The notes: generated by a model not told the origin, from the letters alone. 64,000 bases of DNA from Sphingobacteriales bacterium (GCA_021299635.1 JAJTFA010000001.1:698089-762088); one strand, 5' to 3'. Shown: positions 45,811 through 55,544, numbered from the stretch's first letter. Made by a program: numbers and translations.

Positions 45811-46782
45811 ATGAAAAGAATAGGCGTTTTTACATCGGGTGGCGATTCGCCCGGAATGAATGCATGCATAAGGGCTGTTGTCAGAACCGCAATTTATAAT
45901 GGAATAGAGGTAATGGGTATCCAAAGAGGTTATCAGGGTATGATAGAAAATGATATTGATTTTCTAACTTCTCGTTCGGTGTCCAATATTATTCAGCGAG
46001 GTGGAACTATCCTTAAATCAGCACGCAGCAAGGAATTTATGACACCGGAGGGCAGAAGCAAAGCCTTCCGGAATTTAAAAGAAAAAGGAGTTGATGGCAT
46101 AGTTTGCATTGGTGGCAATGGCACATTTACTGGTGCAAAATTATTTTTTGAAGAGCATGGTATACCTTCAATTGGTGCACCCGGCACCATTGATAATGAC
46201 TTGTATGGTACTGATTTTACCATTGGTTTTGATACCGCCATTAATACTGCAGTTGAAGCCATTGACAAAATAAGAGATACTGCAGACTCACATGGCCGTG
46301 TGTTTTTTATTGAAGTAATGGGAAGGCATACAGGTTATATTGCACTTGCAGCCGGCATAGCCGGAGGTGCTGAGCTTATACTTATACCTGAAAAACAAGG
46401 TCAATGGAAAGATGTGGCGGCCATGTTTGCGGGAGAAACCAAAAGCCCCAAGGCATTTTCCATTGTAATTGTTGCCGAGGGTGATGAGGAAGGCGGTGCA
46501 ATTAAAATCGTGGAGCGGCTAACAAAAGAGATACCTGATTTTGACCCTAGAGTAAGTATTCTAGGACATATACAGCGTGGTGGATCACCAACGGCTTACG
46601 ATAGGGTTTTGGCCTCCAGATTGGGCAATGCTGCCGTTGAGGCATTGCTAGCCGGTGAAACCAATAAAATGGCGGGTCTTGTAAATAATCAGGTTGTGTT
46701 AACCTCGTTTGATGAAGCGATAAATAATAGTAAACCTTTAAATCCGGGCTTGCTTAAACTGGTTGATATTTTCAACTGTTAG
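45811..46782 (+). CDS. pfkA: 6-phosphofructokinase (Asn103 variant)
   Basis: Glycolytic ATP:fructose-6-phosphate phosphotransferase of 323 residues. GGDSPGMNACIRAV is the nucleotide-binding N-terminus; PGTIDNDLYGTDFTIGF holds the catalytic Asp128 and Asp130; MGRHTGYIAL and HIQRGGSPTAYDR bind the sugar phosphate. The usually invariant GGDG motif reads GGNG here: residue 103, Asp in E. coli PfkA and a Mg-ATP contact, is Asn. Gly104, typical of ATP-using enzymes, is kept. Tail overlaps the convergent mnmH by 11 bp. Confidence 0.93.
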   Translation: MKRIGVFTSGGDSPGMNACIRAVVRTAIYNGIEVMGIQRGYQGMIENDIDFLTSRSVSNIIQRGGTILKSARSKEFMTPEGRSKAFRNLKEKGVDGIVCIGGNGTFTGAKLFFEEHGIPSIGAPGTIDNDLYGTDFTIGFDTAINTAVEAIDKIRDTADSHGRVFFIEVMGRHTGYIALAAGIAGGAELILIPEKQGQWKDVAAMFAGETKSPKAFSIVIVAEGDEEGGAIKIVERLTKEIPDFDPRVSILGHIQRGGSPTAYDRVLASRLGNAAVEALLAGETNKMAGLVNNQVVLTSFDEAINNSKPLNPGLLKLVDIFNC

Positions 46783-47824
46783 GTAGCCTTTTTTGTTTTA
46801 AAAGGGTGTTCTTAGCCTCTAGCAAATGTTGTACATACATCTCGTTACTAGCGGCCTTGATGCGGATGATCTTTTCTTTTAATCTTCTGGCTATTCCGAA
46901 ACTATAGGTTTGGTCATAATAATCGAGCACTATATTAAGCCAGGTAGGATAATCGCCCGCTGATATTGCCTCTATTGCCTGTCTCATCCTTAAGTTACCA
47001 ATCTTTTTTTCAATTTTTTGAGTGGCGTTTATGAGTTGCACTTTATCAAAGCTGCCATAAAGCTCAATAATGCTTTTCATTCGTTCTTGTTTAGTTTTAT
47101 CAATAATGAACAAAGGAGCATTCATCTTCGCCTCATAAATCTGCTCAGGCAGTACCACTGTTCCTGTTTTGCGGCTCTCATCTTCAATCCAAATCATTTT
47201 TTCTGTTCCTGCTGCTGCCAGTGCCATTGCCAGGTTGTTTTCAAACTGTTCATTGGTTGGTTGTTCAGGTAAGCCGATGGCACCATATGCTGAGCCTCTG
47301 TGATTGGCCATCGCTTCAATATCTATGATTGTTTCTCCTGCGCTGGCAAGCAGGTGCAGGATGGGTGTTTTCTCACTGCCTGTATATCCTCCCAACACCA
47401 GAAATTGGTATGGTTTAAGAAATTGAGCCGCTACATCATTGCGATACGCTTTATAGCCTCCATGTAATAAGGTGATGTCAAAACCGGCTGTATGAAGTAC
47501 CCAAGCCATAATTTTGCTGCGCAGCCCACCTCTGAAACAATGCAACAGTACTTTTTTATCAGGGAATTGCGTAAATGCTTGTTCTATAAATGACTTAAAT
47601 TTTGGCCCTGCAAGCTCATAGCCAAGTAATACAGCTGCATCATGGCCCTTTTGTTTGTAGCAGGTGCCCACAAGTGCTCGCTCTTCATTGTTTAGAATAG
47701 GAAAACTAATTGCTCCCGTAATATGCCCCTGATTATATTCGCCTTCACTGCGTGCATCCAAAATCGGGTGCATTTTCCCAAGGGCTAGAAAAGTAGTAAC
47801 ATCGGTGGTTTGAATATCGGGCAT
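46772..47824 (-). CDS. mnmH: tRNA 2-selenouridine synthase MnmH with altered P-loop
   Basis: Replaces sulfur by selenium in 2-thiouridine at the tRNA wobble position via a geranylated intermediate. The 350-residue protein has an N-terminal rhodanese domain with catalytic Cys96 (HCFRGGLRS) and a C-terminal P-loop domain. The P-loop reads GYTGSEKT (residues 146-153): Glu151 stands in place of the glycine that is nearly invariant before the Lys. No selD gene is in the window. The ATG at 47824 is used over a GTG 12 bp upstream. Confidence 0.88.
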   Translation of the reverse strand: MPDIQTTDVTTFLALGKMHPILDARSEGEYNQGHITGAISFPILNNEERALVGTCYKQKGHDAAVLLGYELAGPKFKSFIEQAFTQFPDKKVLLHCFRGGLRSKIMAWVLHTAGFDITLLHGGYKAYRNDVAAQFLKPYQFLVLGGYTGSEKTPILHLLASAGETIIDIEAMANHRGSAYGAIGLPEQPTNEQFENNLAMALAAAGTEKMIWIEDESRKTGTVVLPEQIYEAKMNAPLFIIDKTKQERMKSIIELYGSFDKVQLINATQKIEKKIGNLRMRQAIEAISAGDYPTWLNIVLDYYDQTYSFGIARRLKEKIIRIKAASNEMYVQHLLEAKNTLLKQKRLPNS

Positions 47825-47886
47825 AATTAAACTCACTTCAAATTAAGGTAATGCCGTTCAATTTTCTCAAATTCGCATCTTTAATT

Positions 47887-49413
47887 ATGGAAGAAAAAGT
47901 ACTCATCATCGATTTCGGCTCACAATATACGCAGCTAATTGCCCGCAGGCTGCGTGAGTTAAACGTGTATTCGGAAATTCATCCCTGTACGCATTTACCT
48001 GCTATTGATGCACAAACAAAGGCTGTAATCCTTTCAGGTAGCCCTTATTCTGTTAATGATGGTCTGCTTCCTGCAATTGATTTATCAAACATCAGGGGTA
48101 AGTTACCATTATTGGGGGTTTGCTATGGTGCACAATACCTTGCCTCAAGCAATGGAGGAAAGGTCACGCCCTCAAAAATCAGGGAGTATGGCCGCGCTCA
48201 CCTTACAGACATTGCAGATTCTGTTCTTTTCCAAAATATTGATATAGGTTCACAGGTTTGGATGAGTCATGGAGATACCATTACATCGATACCTGACAAT
48301 TTTGAAATTATTGCCAGTACAGATGATGTTAAGGTGGCTGCATTTAAGGTTAAAGACGAGCCAACCTATGCCATTCAGTTTCACCCTGAGGTAACTCATA
48401 GTACTGATGGTAAAACATTGCTGTATAATTTTATTGTTCAAATTGCAGGCCTTAATCAAAGCTGGACTCCAGCTCATTTTATTGAATCAATCACAAGTGA
48501 ATTAAAGCAAAAACTAAGTAATGACAAGGTAATTATTGGCTTATCTGGTGGTGTTGACTCTTCGGTGGCTGCTGTTTTATTAAAACATGCCATAGGAGAT
48601 AACCTGACCGGTATTTTTATTGACAATGGTTTGCTGCGTAAAGATGAATATGCTCAGGTGCTGCACGCTTACCAGAACATGGGTTTAAATGTAATTGGTG
48701 TTGATGCAAAGAGTCGTTTTTTGAGTGAGCTCAAGGGTAAAATCGATCCGGAAGACAAACGCAAAACCATTGGCAGGGTATTTATTGAGGTTTTTGAGGA
48801 AGAAGCAAATAAACTCGATGCAGTTAAATGGCTCGCCCAAGGCACCATTTATCCGGATGTGATTGAAAGTGTAAGTGTGAAAGGGCCTTCAGCAACCATA
48901 AAGTCGCACCACAATGTGGGTGGTTTGCCTGAAAAAATGCATTTAAAAATAGTGGAACCCTTGCGCATGTTGTTCAAAGATGAGGTTAGAGCAGTTGGCA
49001 CAGCGCTTGGAATAGATCCAATTATTCTGGGCCGCCATCCTTTTCCGGGACCCGGATTGGCCATTCGCATTTTAGGTGAAGTTACAGAGGGAAAGGTTGA
49101 GATTTTACAGGAAGCCGATGCCATATTCATAAACGGATTGCGTGAGCATGGATTATATGCTTCGGTTTGGCAGGCTGGAGCCATTTTTCTGCCGGTGCAA
49201 TCAGTGGGTGTAATGGGTGATGAAAGAACCTATCAGCATGTTATTTGCCTGCGCGCGGTAACATCTGTTGATGGCATGACTGCAGACTGGAGCCATTTGC
49301 CCTATGACTTCCTTGGTGAAATATCAAATAAAATCATTAACCGTGTAAAAGGCATTAACCGCGTGGTTTTTGATATCAGCTCAAAACCTCCGGCAACCAT
49401 TGAGTGGGAGTGA
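47887..49413 (+). CDS. guaA: GMP synthase (glutamine-hydrolysing)
   Basis: Amidates XMP to GMP. 508 residues with an N-terminal class I glutaminase ([14 protein letters not shown], nucleophile in [16 protein letters not shown]) and the ATP-pyrophosphatase domain (LSGGVDSS), then the dimerisation domain ([15 protein letters not shown], ending KPPATIEWE). The ATG at 47887 is used because the family starts within a few residues of IIDFGSQ. It is divergent from mnmH and has a promoter-like CAAATTCG 11 nt upstream of the start codon. Confidence 0.97.
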   Translation: MEEKVLIIDFGSQYTQLIARRLRELNVYSEIHPCTHLPAIDAQTKAVILSGSPYSVNDGLLPAIDLSNIRGKLPLLGVCYGAQYLASSNGGKVTPSKIREYGRAHLTDIADSVLFQNIDIGSQVWMSHGDTITSIPDNFEIIASTDDVKVAAFKVKDEPTYAIQFHPEVTHSTDGKTLLYNFIVQIAGLNQSWTPAHFIESITSELKQKLSNDKVIIGLSGGVDSSVAAVLLKHAIGDNLTGIFIDNGLLRKDEYAQVLHAYQNMGLNVIGVDAKSRFLSELKGKIDPEDKRKTIGRVFIEVFEEEANKLDAVKWLAQGTIYPDVIESVSVKGPSATIKSHHNVGGLPEKMHLKIVEPLRMLFKDEVRAVGTALGIDPIILGRHPFPGPGLAIRILGEVTEGKVEILQEADAIFINGLREHGLYASVWQAGAIFLPVQSVGVMGDERTYQHVICLRAVTSVDGMTADWSHLPYDFLGEISNKIINRVKGINRVVFDISSKPPATIEWE

Positions 49414-49434
49414 TAGTGACCACAATCGTTTATC

Positions 49435-50574
49435 ATGCAAAAGCGTGTGATTAAATATATTTTGTTATGCTGCATCGGTTTGTTTCGGCCGAGCGTAAAC
49501 GGGCAAGTGCCGCTAAAAACCAATAAGATTTCATTGGTATTGCCCTTTTGTGCATCTAAAATTTTGGCCGACCCAAACCATGTTGAGACAGAATTGGGCA
49601 ATATATCCAGAGAATATTATCAGGGTGCGTTGATTGCACTAGATAGCTTTGAGAGAGCCAGCGTCCCAATTAGGCTATCCATTTTTGATACAAATAATGA
49701 CAGCCTTACCTTGTATCGCATCATGCAAAAAGCCTCATTTAAAGAGTCAGACTTGATTATTGGTCCGATACTGCAGGGAGGAAATAAAATGCTTACCCCA
49801 TTTTGCAAGGAAAAAGGGATTTTTCATGTTTCACCCCTCATGACCTTTTCTAAAACCAAACTTAACGACCCATTTTGGATTTCATCAAATCCTGATCTTC
49901 CCGGATACGCCCAAATTTTATTTCAGTACTTTCTTTCCGTAAGAAAAGATTCTGCCAATATTATTGTCATCAGTGATAAATCGCCAATGGATAACAATAT
50001 AAGTCTGGCATTTAAACAAATTTCATCAAATACATCTAAAACTGTTAAACTGCGAGTGGTTGACTATAATGCGACATTGGATGTAAACACACTTTTTTCC
50101 GCAGATTTACCTAATTATTTGGTGGTGCCTTCCTCAAAAGAACCAATGGTTAATAAGTTGCTTTATCAAATAAAAGATTCATCTGCATTTGCTGAGGTTT
50201 CGTGCTTTGGTTTTCAACAGTGGTATGATTTTAAATCTATTGATTTTGACCTTTGGCAAAGAAAACGGGTACATATTGTTACCCCGTATTTTGTAAATTA
50301 TGAAGATGATGCGGTAAAGCAATTTGTTTTGGCATACCGTGAAAAATTCTTCACGGAGCCTTCAGAGGCTGCTTTTAAAGGATACGACCAATTATTGCTT
50401 TATGGGCAAGCCCTGCAATCCTCCGGACGAAATTTAATGGATAATCTTGCTGAAAAAGATTTTAAAATGTTTCATACGCTGTATCGTTTTAGAAAGCAAA
50501 AGGAGGGTTTTTATCAAAATACCTACCTAAATATCATTCGCTTAGAGTCTGACAGGCCCATAAAGGTTAATTAA
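49435..50574 (+). CDS. periplasmic-binding-protein-like exported protein
   Basis: Exported protein of 379 residues with a signal peptide (RVIKYILLCCIGLFRPSVNGQ). The remainder has the type I periplasmic-binding fold of branched-chain amino-acid-type receptors: ISLVLPFCAS, SREYYQGALIALDSF, DLIIGPILQGGNKML. Related domains in Bacteroidota occur behind LysM repeats, but no LysM is present here and no ABC transporter genes are adjacent, so it may serve a sensing or envelope role rather than transport. It begins 21 bp after guaA. Confidence 0.7.
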   Translation: MQKRVIKYILLCCIGLFRPSVNGQVPLKTNKISLVLPFCASKILADPNHVETELGNISREYYQGALIALDSFERASVPIRLSIFDTNNDSLTLYRIMQKASFKESDLIIGPILQGGNKMLTPFCKEKGIFHVSPLMTFSKTKLNDPFWISSNPDLPGYAQILFQYFLSVRKDSANIIVISDKSPMDNNISLAFKQISSNTSKTVKLRVVDYNATLDVNTLFSADLPNYLVVPSSKEPMVNKLLYQIKDSSAFAEVSCFGFQQWYDFKSIDFDLWQRKRVHIVTPYFVNYEDDAVKQFVLAYREKFFTEPSEAAFKGYDQLLLYGQALQSSGRNLMDNLAEKDFKMFHTLYRFRKQKEGFYQNTYLNIIRLESDRPIKVN

Positions 50575-50630
50575 GTATCTTGACTAATAGCATCCTATTG
50601 CGTAACCTTGTCTAATTATTGCGAGAATAC

Positions 50631-51113
50631 ATGATTAAGGTACTTTTTGTTTGCTTAGGAAATATTTGCCGTTCACCACTTGCCGAAGGTATTTTCAGGG
50701 CAATCGTTGAAGAAGAAGAACTCGATCATTCCTTTTTCATTGACTCAGCAGGAACAGCATCCTATCATATTGGGTCTTTGCCCGATGAACGCACCCGCAA
50801 GGTAGCAGAAGACCGCGGAATCAAGCTCACGCATAAAGCTCGTGCATTCACAACAAACGATTTTTATGCTTTTGATTTTATTATAACTATGGATGAATCA
50901 AATCTGAGCAATGTTATCCGGTTAATGCCTGAGGATAACAGGGCACGTATACATCTGCTAAGAGAATTTGATTCAGTTGGTAAAGGGCAGGCAGTACCCG
51001 ATCCTTATTATGGAGACATAAGTGATTTTGAGAAAGTTCATGATATCCTAGATCGCAGCTGTATGCACTTGCTTGATTTTATCAAGGCAAATCATTTAAA
51101 TACTAACCGGTAA
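50631..51113 (+). CDS. low-molecular-weight protein tyrosine phosphatase
   Basis: Cytosolic phosphatase of 160 residues. The active-site loop is VCLGNICRSP (C-x5-R-S) at the N-terminus and the general acid lies in DPYYGD. In many bacteria such enzymes act on BY-kinases that control polysaccharide export, but no such kinase lies in the window. ATG 50631 is preferred over an upstream TTG. The stop codon overlaps the next start by one base (TAATG). Confidence 0.92.
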   Translation: MIKVLFVCLGNICRSPLAEGIFRAIVEEEELDHSFFIDSAGTASYHIGSLPDERTRKVAEDRGIKLTHKARAFTTNDFYAFDFIITMDESNLSNVIRLMPEDNRARIHLLREFDSVGKGQAVPDPYYGDISDFEKVHDILDRSCMHLLDFIKANHLNTNR

Positions 51114-51382
51114 TGCGGCACCTTAATATTTGGGTTAGCGGTAAGGTACAAGGTGTATTTTACAGAAGATTTATTGTTGATCAGGCGCAACAATTGGGCG
51201 TAAAAGGGCTTGTGAAAAATTTACCCGATGGACGCGTATATATTGAAGCAGAAGGAACAACCGATCAGTTGAAAGTTTTTGAAACCTTCTGTTTAGCTGG
51301 TTCACCGGCTTCTGCAGTTAAACAAATAACAAAACAAGAGGGAAGCATCCAAGGATTCGATGATTTTCGTATTTGCAGCTAA
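51113..51382 (+). CDS. acylphosphatase
   Basis: Small enzyme of 89 residues that hydrolyses acyl phosphates. The phosphate-binding Arg lies in VQGVFYRRFI and the catalytic Asn in GLVKNLPDGRVYIEAEG, the two signature segments of the family. It is translationally coupled to the tyrosine phosphatase gene by a one-base overlap, giving a pair of small phosphatases. Confidence 0.94.
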   Translation: MRHLNIWVSGKVQGVFYRRFIVDQAQQLGVKGLVKNLPDGRVYIEAEGTTDQLKVFETFCLAGSPASAVKQITKQEGSIQGFDDFRICS

Positions 51383-51427
51383 ATACTGATGTAAACAAAG
51401 CGTGCTGAATGATGTTAATTGAAATAT

Positions 51428-52918
51428 ATGATGAAGATTGAAAAAATAAAAACGCTGGGTCAGCTGAAAAAATCAGGATACCAGCCTCGCAGCATCAAAC
51501 ATGAAATGCGTGAAAATCTGATAGCCATGTTAAGATCAGGTTATAATCCTTTTGAGGACATTAAAGGTTACGAAGATACCGTGCTGCCGCAGTTGCAAAC
51601 AGCTATTCTTTCAAGACATCACATCATTTTATTGGGATTACGAGGACAGGCCAAAACCCGCATTGCCAGATTAATGGTGAGGCTTCTGGATGAGTATATG
51701 CCGGTTGTGGAGGGTTCAGAAATTCATGATGATCCGCTGAAGCCTCTATCCAGATATGCTTATGATTTGATTAAAGCAGAAGGTGATTTAACGCCAATTC
51801 AATGGATTCACCGGGATGAAAGATATACAGAGAAACTTGCCACTCCGGATGTGAGCGTAGCTGATTTGATTGGTGATTTAGATCCGATAAAGGCAGCTAC
51901 CATGAAACTCAACTATGCCGATGAAAGGGTTATTCATTTTGGATTAATACCGCGCTCACACCGCAGTATTTTTGTTATAAATGAATTGCCGGATTTGCAG
52001 GCACGCATACAGGTATCGTTGTTTAATATTCTGCAGGAGGGAGATTTGCAAATAAGGGGATTTAAACTGAGGCTTCCGCTTGATATTCAATTTGTATTTA
52101 CTGCCAACCCAGAAGACTACACCAACAGAGGCTCCATTGTAACACCTTTAAAAGACAGAATAGATAGTCAAATTCTTACCCATTATCCCAAAACCATTGC
52201 TGTATCAAAGGCCATTACACAACAGGAGGCCCTGGTTTTGCCTGAACAAAAAGCCCACGTAACCATGCATGATGCAGTGCTGGATTTGGTAGAGCGCGTA
52301 GCCTTTGAAGCCAGAAGCAGTGAGTTTGTTGACCAGAAAAGTGGGGTTTCGGCACGTTTAACAATTTCTGCTTTGGAAAATGTATACAGCCACGCAGAAA
52401 GACGAATGCTTCTTTGCAGTGAGCCCAAAACCCATATGCGTATTGCAGATTTATATGGGGCGTTGCCTTCAATTACAGGGAAAATAGAATTGGTATATGA
52501 AGGTGAACTGGAGGGTGCGGCCAATGTGGCTTTTTTGCTCATTGGTAAGGCAATCAGAACATTATTCGCTGCGCTATTTCCTGACCCTGAAAAAAGCAAA
52601 AAGAACAAACAGGGTAATGCATATGCCGAAATTATAAATTGGTTTAATGAAGGTAATGTTGTAGAGATTCCTGCACTTGCCAACCAGCAAGATTATGAAA
52701 AGTACCTGAAAAACGTGGCAGGTTTGGAGGCTTTGATAGAAAAAACATTGGGTAAATTATCGGCACCTGAAAAGTTGCTCATGATGGAGCTGGTTTTACA
52801 TGGTTTGGCAGAGTATAGTCAGATTAGCAAGCATCATGTAGATAAAGGTGTAACCTTTAAAGATTTTATGAGCGCCATGTTTGATATGAAGCAACAGGAT
52901 AGGGAAGAAGAATATTAA
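51428..52918 (+). CDS. MoxR/Mg-chelatase-like AAA+ ATPase
   Basis: AAA+ ATPase of about 496 residues. The P-loop is GLRGQAKTR, a form typical for this Bacteroidota group; FVINELPDLQARIQVSLFNILQEGDLQIRG matches the Walker B and helix-2 insert of the Mg-chelatase ChlI/MoxR class, and PLKDRIDSQILTHYP holds the arginine finger region. MoxR-type ATPases work with von Willebrand A proteins as metal-insertion or folding chaperones; no such partner gene follows. Start codons TTG 51419, ATG 51428 (used) and ATG 51431 are all possible. Confidence 0.8.
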   Translation: MMKIEKIKTLGQLKKSGYQPRSIKHEMRENLIAMLRSGYNPFEDIKGYEDTVLPQLQTAILSRHHIILLGLRGQAKTRIARLMVRLLDEYMPVVEGSEIHDDPLKPLSRYAYDLIKAEGDLTPIQWIHRDERYTEKLATPDVSVADLIGDLDPIKAATMKLNYADERVIHFGLIPRSHRSIFVINELPDLQARIQVSLFNILQEGDLQIRGFKLRLPLDIQFVFTANPEDYTNRGSIVTPLKDRIDSQILTHYPKTIAVSKAITQQEALVLPEQKAHVTMHDAVLDLVERVAFEARSSEFVDQKSGVSARLTISALENVYSHAERRMLLCSEPKTHMRIADLYGALPSITGKIELVYEGELEGAANVAFLLIGKAIRTLFAALFPDPEKSKKNKQGNAYAEIINWFNEGNVVEIPALANQQDYEKYLKNVAGLEALIEKTLGKLSAPEKLLMMELVLHGLAEYSQISKHHVDKGVTFKDFMSAMFDMKQQDREEEY

Positions 52919-53014
52919 AACCATGCAGGGGCATGTGTTTATTTCGCAAAATCAATTGCCGGGTAAGGATGATTTGTTTGCCGAATAGCCATACCTTAAG
53001 ATCAGCTTCTCAAC

Positions 53015-55471
53015 CTATACCGGATCTACGTCACAATAGTAATAAACACTGTTAAATGCTTTTTGGGTAAGCACCTCCTTGGCTTGCTCCTGTATAAATT
53101 GTTTAATTGCAGCCAGATGCTTGCTGTCACGTTCAATTTTAATGAGTAACTCTTTTATATGTAAATTTTTTATTCTGGAAACATACGGACTTTCAGGTCC
53201 TATGAGTTTATCGCCTAGTCTTTTGTACAATAAATTGCGCAATGCAAAAGCAGCTTCACTAACTTGCTTATAGTCTTTATGCTTAAGCACCACTTTTATG
53301 AGTCTTTGAAAAGGGGGATATTGAAATTGCTTTCTATCTGCCATCTCATTTGCATAAAAAAGATCAAACCGCTGGTGAATTACTTCTTGCACCACATGAT
53401 GATCTGGAAGAGAAGTTTGAATGATAACTTGGCCCTGCTTATGTTTTCGACCGGCCCTACCACTTACTTGTGTTAGCAGCTGGTAGGCTCTTTCATGCGC
53501 CCTAAACTCTGGAAAAAAGAGCAGCGCATCCGCATTGATTATTCCTACAACACTTACATGTTCAAAATCCAGTCCTTTACTAACCATTTGTGTGCCCACC
53601 AAAATATCAGCTTGTCTTTCTTCGAATGATGCTATGATTTTTTCATGGCCATGTTTTGTTTTTGCCGCATCCTGATCAAGTCTTTCTACCCTGGCCTCCG
53701 GGAAATAGATTTTAATTTCATCCTCTACCTTCTCTGTTCCCATGCCTTTGAACTCAAGTTCATGAGATTGACATGCTGTGCATGTTTTAGGTAGTTTTTG
53801 CTGATATCCGCAATAATGACACTTCAGCACATCGTTGTATTTATGGTAGGTAAGACTAATGTCGCAATGGATGCATGTAGGCACCCAGTGACATTTTCTG
53901 CACTCATATAGCGGTGCAAAGCCTCTTCTGTTTTGAAACAAGATAACTTGTTCGTTTTGCTTCAGTGCTGTCTCTATGGCATGCATCAATGTTGAGGTAA
54001 AACTGCCCCGTATGGTTCTGGTTCGTTTCTCTTCAGCAATATCTGCCGTTAAAAGTCTGGGCATTTCAATTTCACCAAAACGCTGATGCAGCTTAACCAA
54101 TCCATAACGATTTTGATTGGCATTGTAGTAACTTTCAAAAGATGGGGTTGCTGATCCAAGTAAAACTTTGCCCTGCCAAAGTTGAGCCAGATAAATGGCC
54201 GCATCTCTTGCATGATAGCGGGGTGAGGGATCTTGTTGTTTGTATGATTGTTCATGCTCCTCATCAACAATTATTAAACCAAGTGCTTTAAACGGCATGA
54301 AAATAGCCGAACGTGCACCAATAATAACCTGGGCTTCCCCTGAGCTTATTTTCTTCCATATCTCAACCCGTTCATGCTGATTATATTTTGAATGAAAAGC
54401 AACGGCCCGGTTACCAAAATACTTTTTAAGCCTGTTTATTACCTGTGATGTAAGTGCAATTTCGGGTAACAGATACAGAACCTGCTGCTGCCGTGCAATG
54501 GACTCTTCAATTAATTTAACATAAATATGGGTTTTGCCGCTGGATGTAACACCATGCAGCAGGCACACATCCTTTTCTTTAAATTGATGCTGTATGTTTT
54601 GTAAACATTGCTCCTGCAACTGATTGAGATTAAACTCATGTTGCAAGGTTTCTTCCTTGGCTAAACGGTCTACATGCAGCGGATACAACTCCAGTATTTC
54701 ATGTTTTATAAGTGTCTTGAGCGAGCTTTCGCTAATGTCTCTGTGGTTTAGCAGGCGGCTTTTTTCAATATGCTCAAACTCATGCTTTAATTGCAGATAG
54801 GCCAGTAGCACGTTGAGCTGTTTTTCATTTTTTTCTAATTTGTTGAATAGCGCTTCGAGCGCATCTTCATTGTTGTGTTCTTCAGCCAGTCTTACGCAGT
54901 TTACAATTTTTGGCTTATAGGTTTCCGTAATTTCCTCAATAAATAGAAGCAGGCCCTTTATATGCAAGCTTTTAAGTAAAGGAAAAACATTTTTTGAATG
55001 CGTTATTTCTGAAATCTGATCTATGCTTAATTCTTTTTGTATGGTAAGCGCCTCTGTTATTAAAAATTCTTTATCGGTTAATTCAATGGCCAATTCTGCA
55101 TCCGGATTTAGCATCACGCGTGTATTGCTCTCAAGCCTGAATGCAGCCGGTAGTGCTGCATTCATAACTTCGCCAGGAGTGCACATATAGTAGGAGGCAA
55201 GCCAATCCCAAAATCCAAGTGTCTTGGTCGATACAAGAGGCTCATCATCCAAAATACTCACAATATATTTGGCTTCATATCCTGCAGGCGGCTGGTGCTG
55301 AATATCATGCACGATGGCGGCATAGAGTTTACGTTTTCCAAATTGCACCACCACACGTTTGCCTACTGCAATTTCTCCTGCCATTTCAAAAGGCACCCTG
55401 TAGGTATATAATTTTTGAAGCGGTACAGGTATTATAACATTAACAAAAGTGGCAAACTTCTCTTCGGACAC
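53015..55471 (-). CDS. priA: primosomal helicase PriA, GTG start
   Basis: Restarts stalled replication forks. 818 residues with N-terminal DNA-binding domain (VNVIIPVPLQKLYTYRVP), helicase motifs (HGVTSSGKTHIYVKLI as Walker A, DEEHEQSYKQQDPSPRYHARD as Walker B and linker) and zinc-binding cysteines (CRKCHWVPTCIHC ... CHYCGY ... CTACQ) between the two helicase lobes. The start is GTG at 55471. The 73-bp gap upstream contains a perfect DnaA-box sequence. Confidence 0.96.
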   Translation of the reverse strand: MSEEKFATFVNVIIPVPLQKLYTYRVPFEMAGEIAVGKRVVVQFGKRKLYAAIVHDIQHQPPAGYEAKYIVSILDDEPLVSTKTLGFWDWLASYYMCTPGEVMNAALPAAFRLESNTRVMLNPDAELAIELTDKEFLITEALTIQKELSIDQISEITHSKNVFPLLKSLHIKGLLLFIEEITETYKPKIVNCVRLAEEHNNEDALEALFNKLEKNEKQLNVLLAYLQLKHEFEHIEKSRLLNHRDISESSLKTLIKHEILELYPLHVDRLAKEETLQHEFNLNQLQEQCLQNIQHQFKEKDVCLLHGVTSSGKTHIYVKLIEESIARQQQVLYLLPEIALTSQVINRLKKYFGNRAVAFHSKYNQHERVEIWKKISSGEAQVIIGARSAIFMPFKALGLIIVDEEHEQSYKQQDPSPRYHARDAAIYLAQLWQGKVLLGSATPSFESYYNANQNRYGLVKLHQRFGEIEMPRLLTADIAEEKRTRTIRGSFTSTLMHAIETALKQNEQVILFQNRRGFAPLYECRKCHWVPTCIHCDISLTYHKYNDVLKCHYCGYQQKLPKTCTACQSHELEFKGMGTEKVEDEIKIYFPEARVERLDQDAAKTKHGHEKIIASFEERQADILVGTQMVSKGLDFEHVSVVGIINADALLFFPEFRAHERAYQLLTQVSGRAGRKHKQGQVIIQTSLPDHHVVQEVIHQRFDLFYANEMADRKQFQYPPFQRLIKVVLKHKDYKQVSEAAFALRNLLYKRLGDKLIGPESPYVSRIKNLHIKELLIKIERDSKHLAAIKQFIQEQAKEVLTQKAFNSVYYYCDVDPV

Positions 55472-55522
55472 AACAGCAGTTTTCTTACGAATTAACCAAT
55501 AATATCAGGCGCTTGCAAGCAC

Positions 55523-55531
55523 TGTGGATAA
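55523..55531 (-). promoter_or_regulatory. consensus DnaA-box sequence upstream of priA
   Basis: TTATCCACA on the minus strand matches the DnaA box consensus exactly. It is single, next to a 10-bp palindrome GCTTGCAAGC (55511-55520). A regulatory role for priA is possible; an origin would need a cluster of boxes, which is not seen. Confidence 0.3.
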
Positions 55532-55544
55532 ACAAATTATCTAA

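Noticed and set aside
51601..51670. MoxR-like P-loop with Ala before Lys (GLRGQAKT) as a defective ATPase
   Set aside because: This form is, as far as I recall, usual in the Bacteroidota group of this family, so I do not treat it as damage.
52923..52988. 21-codon open frame after the MoxR-like gene, possible remnant of a VWA partner
   Set aside because: It shows no similarity to the start of VWA proteins that I recognise, and it is too short to support as a gene.
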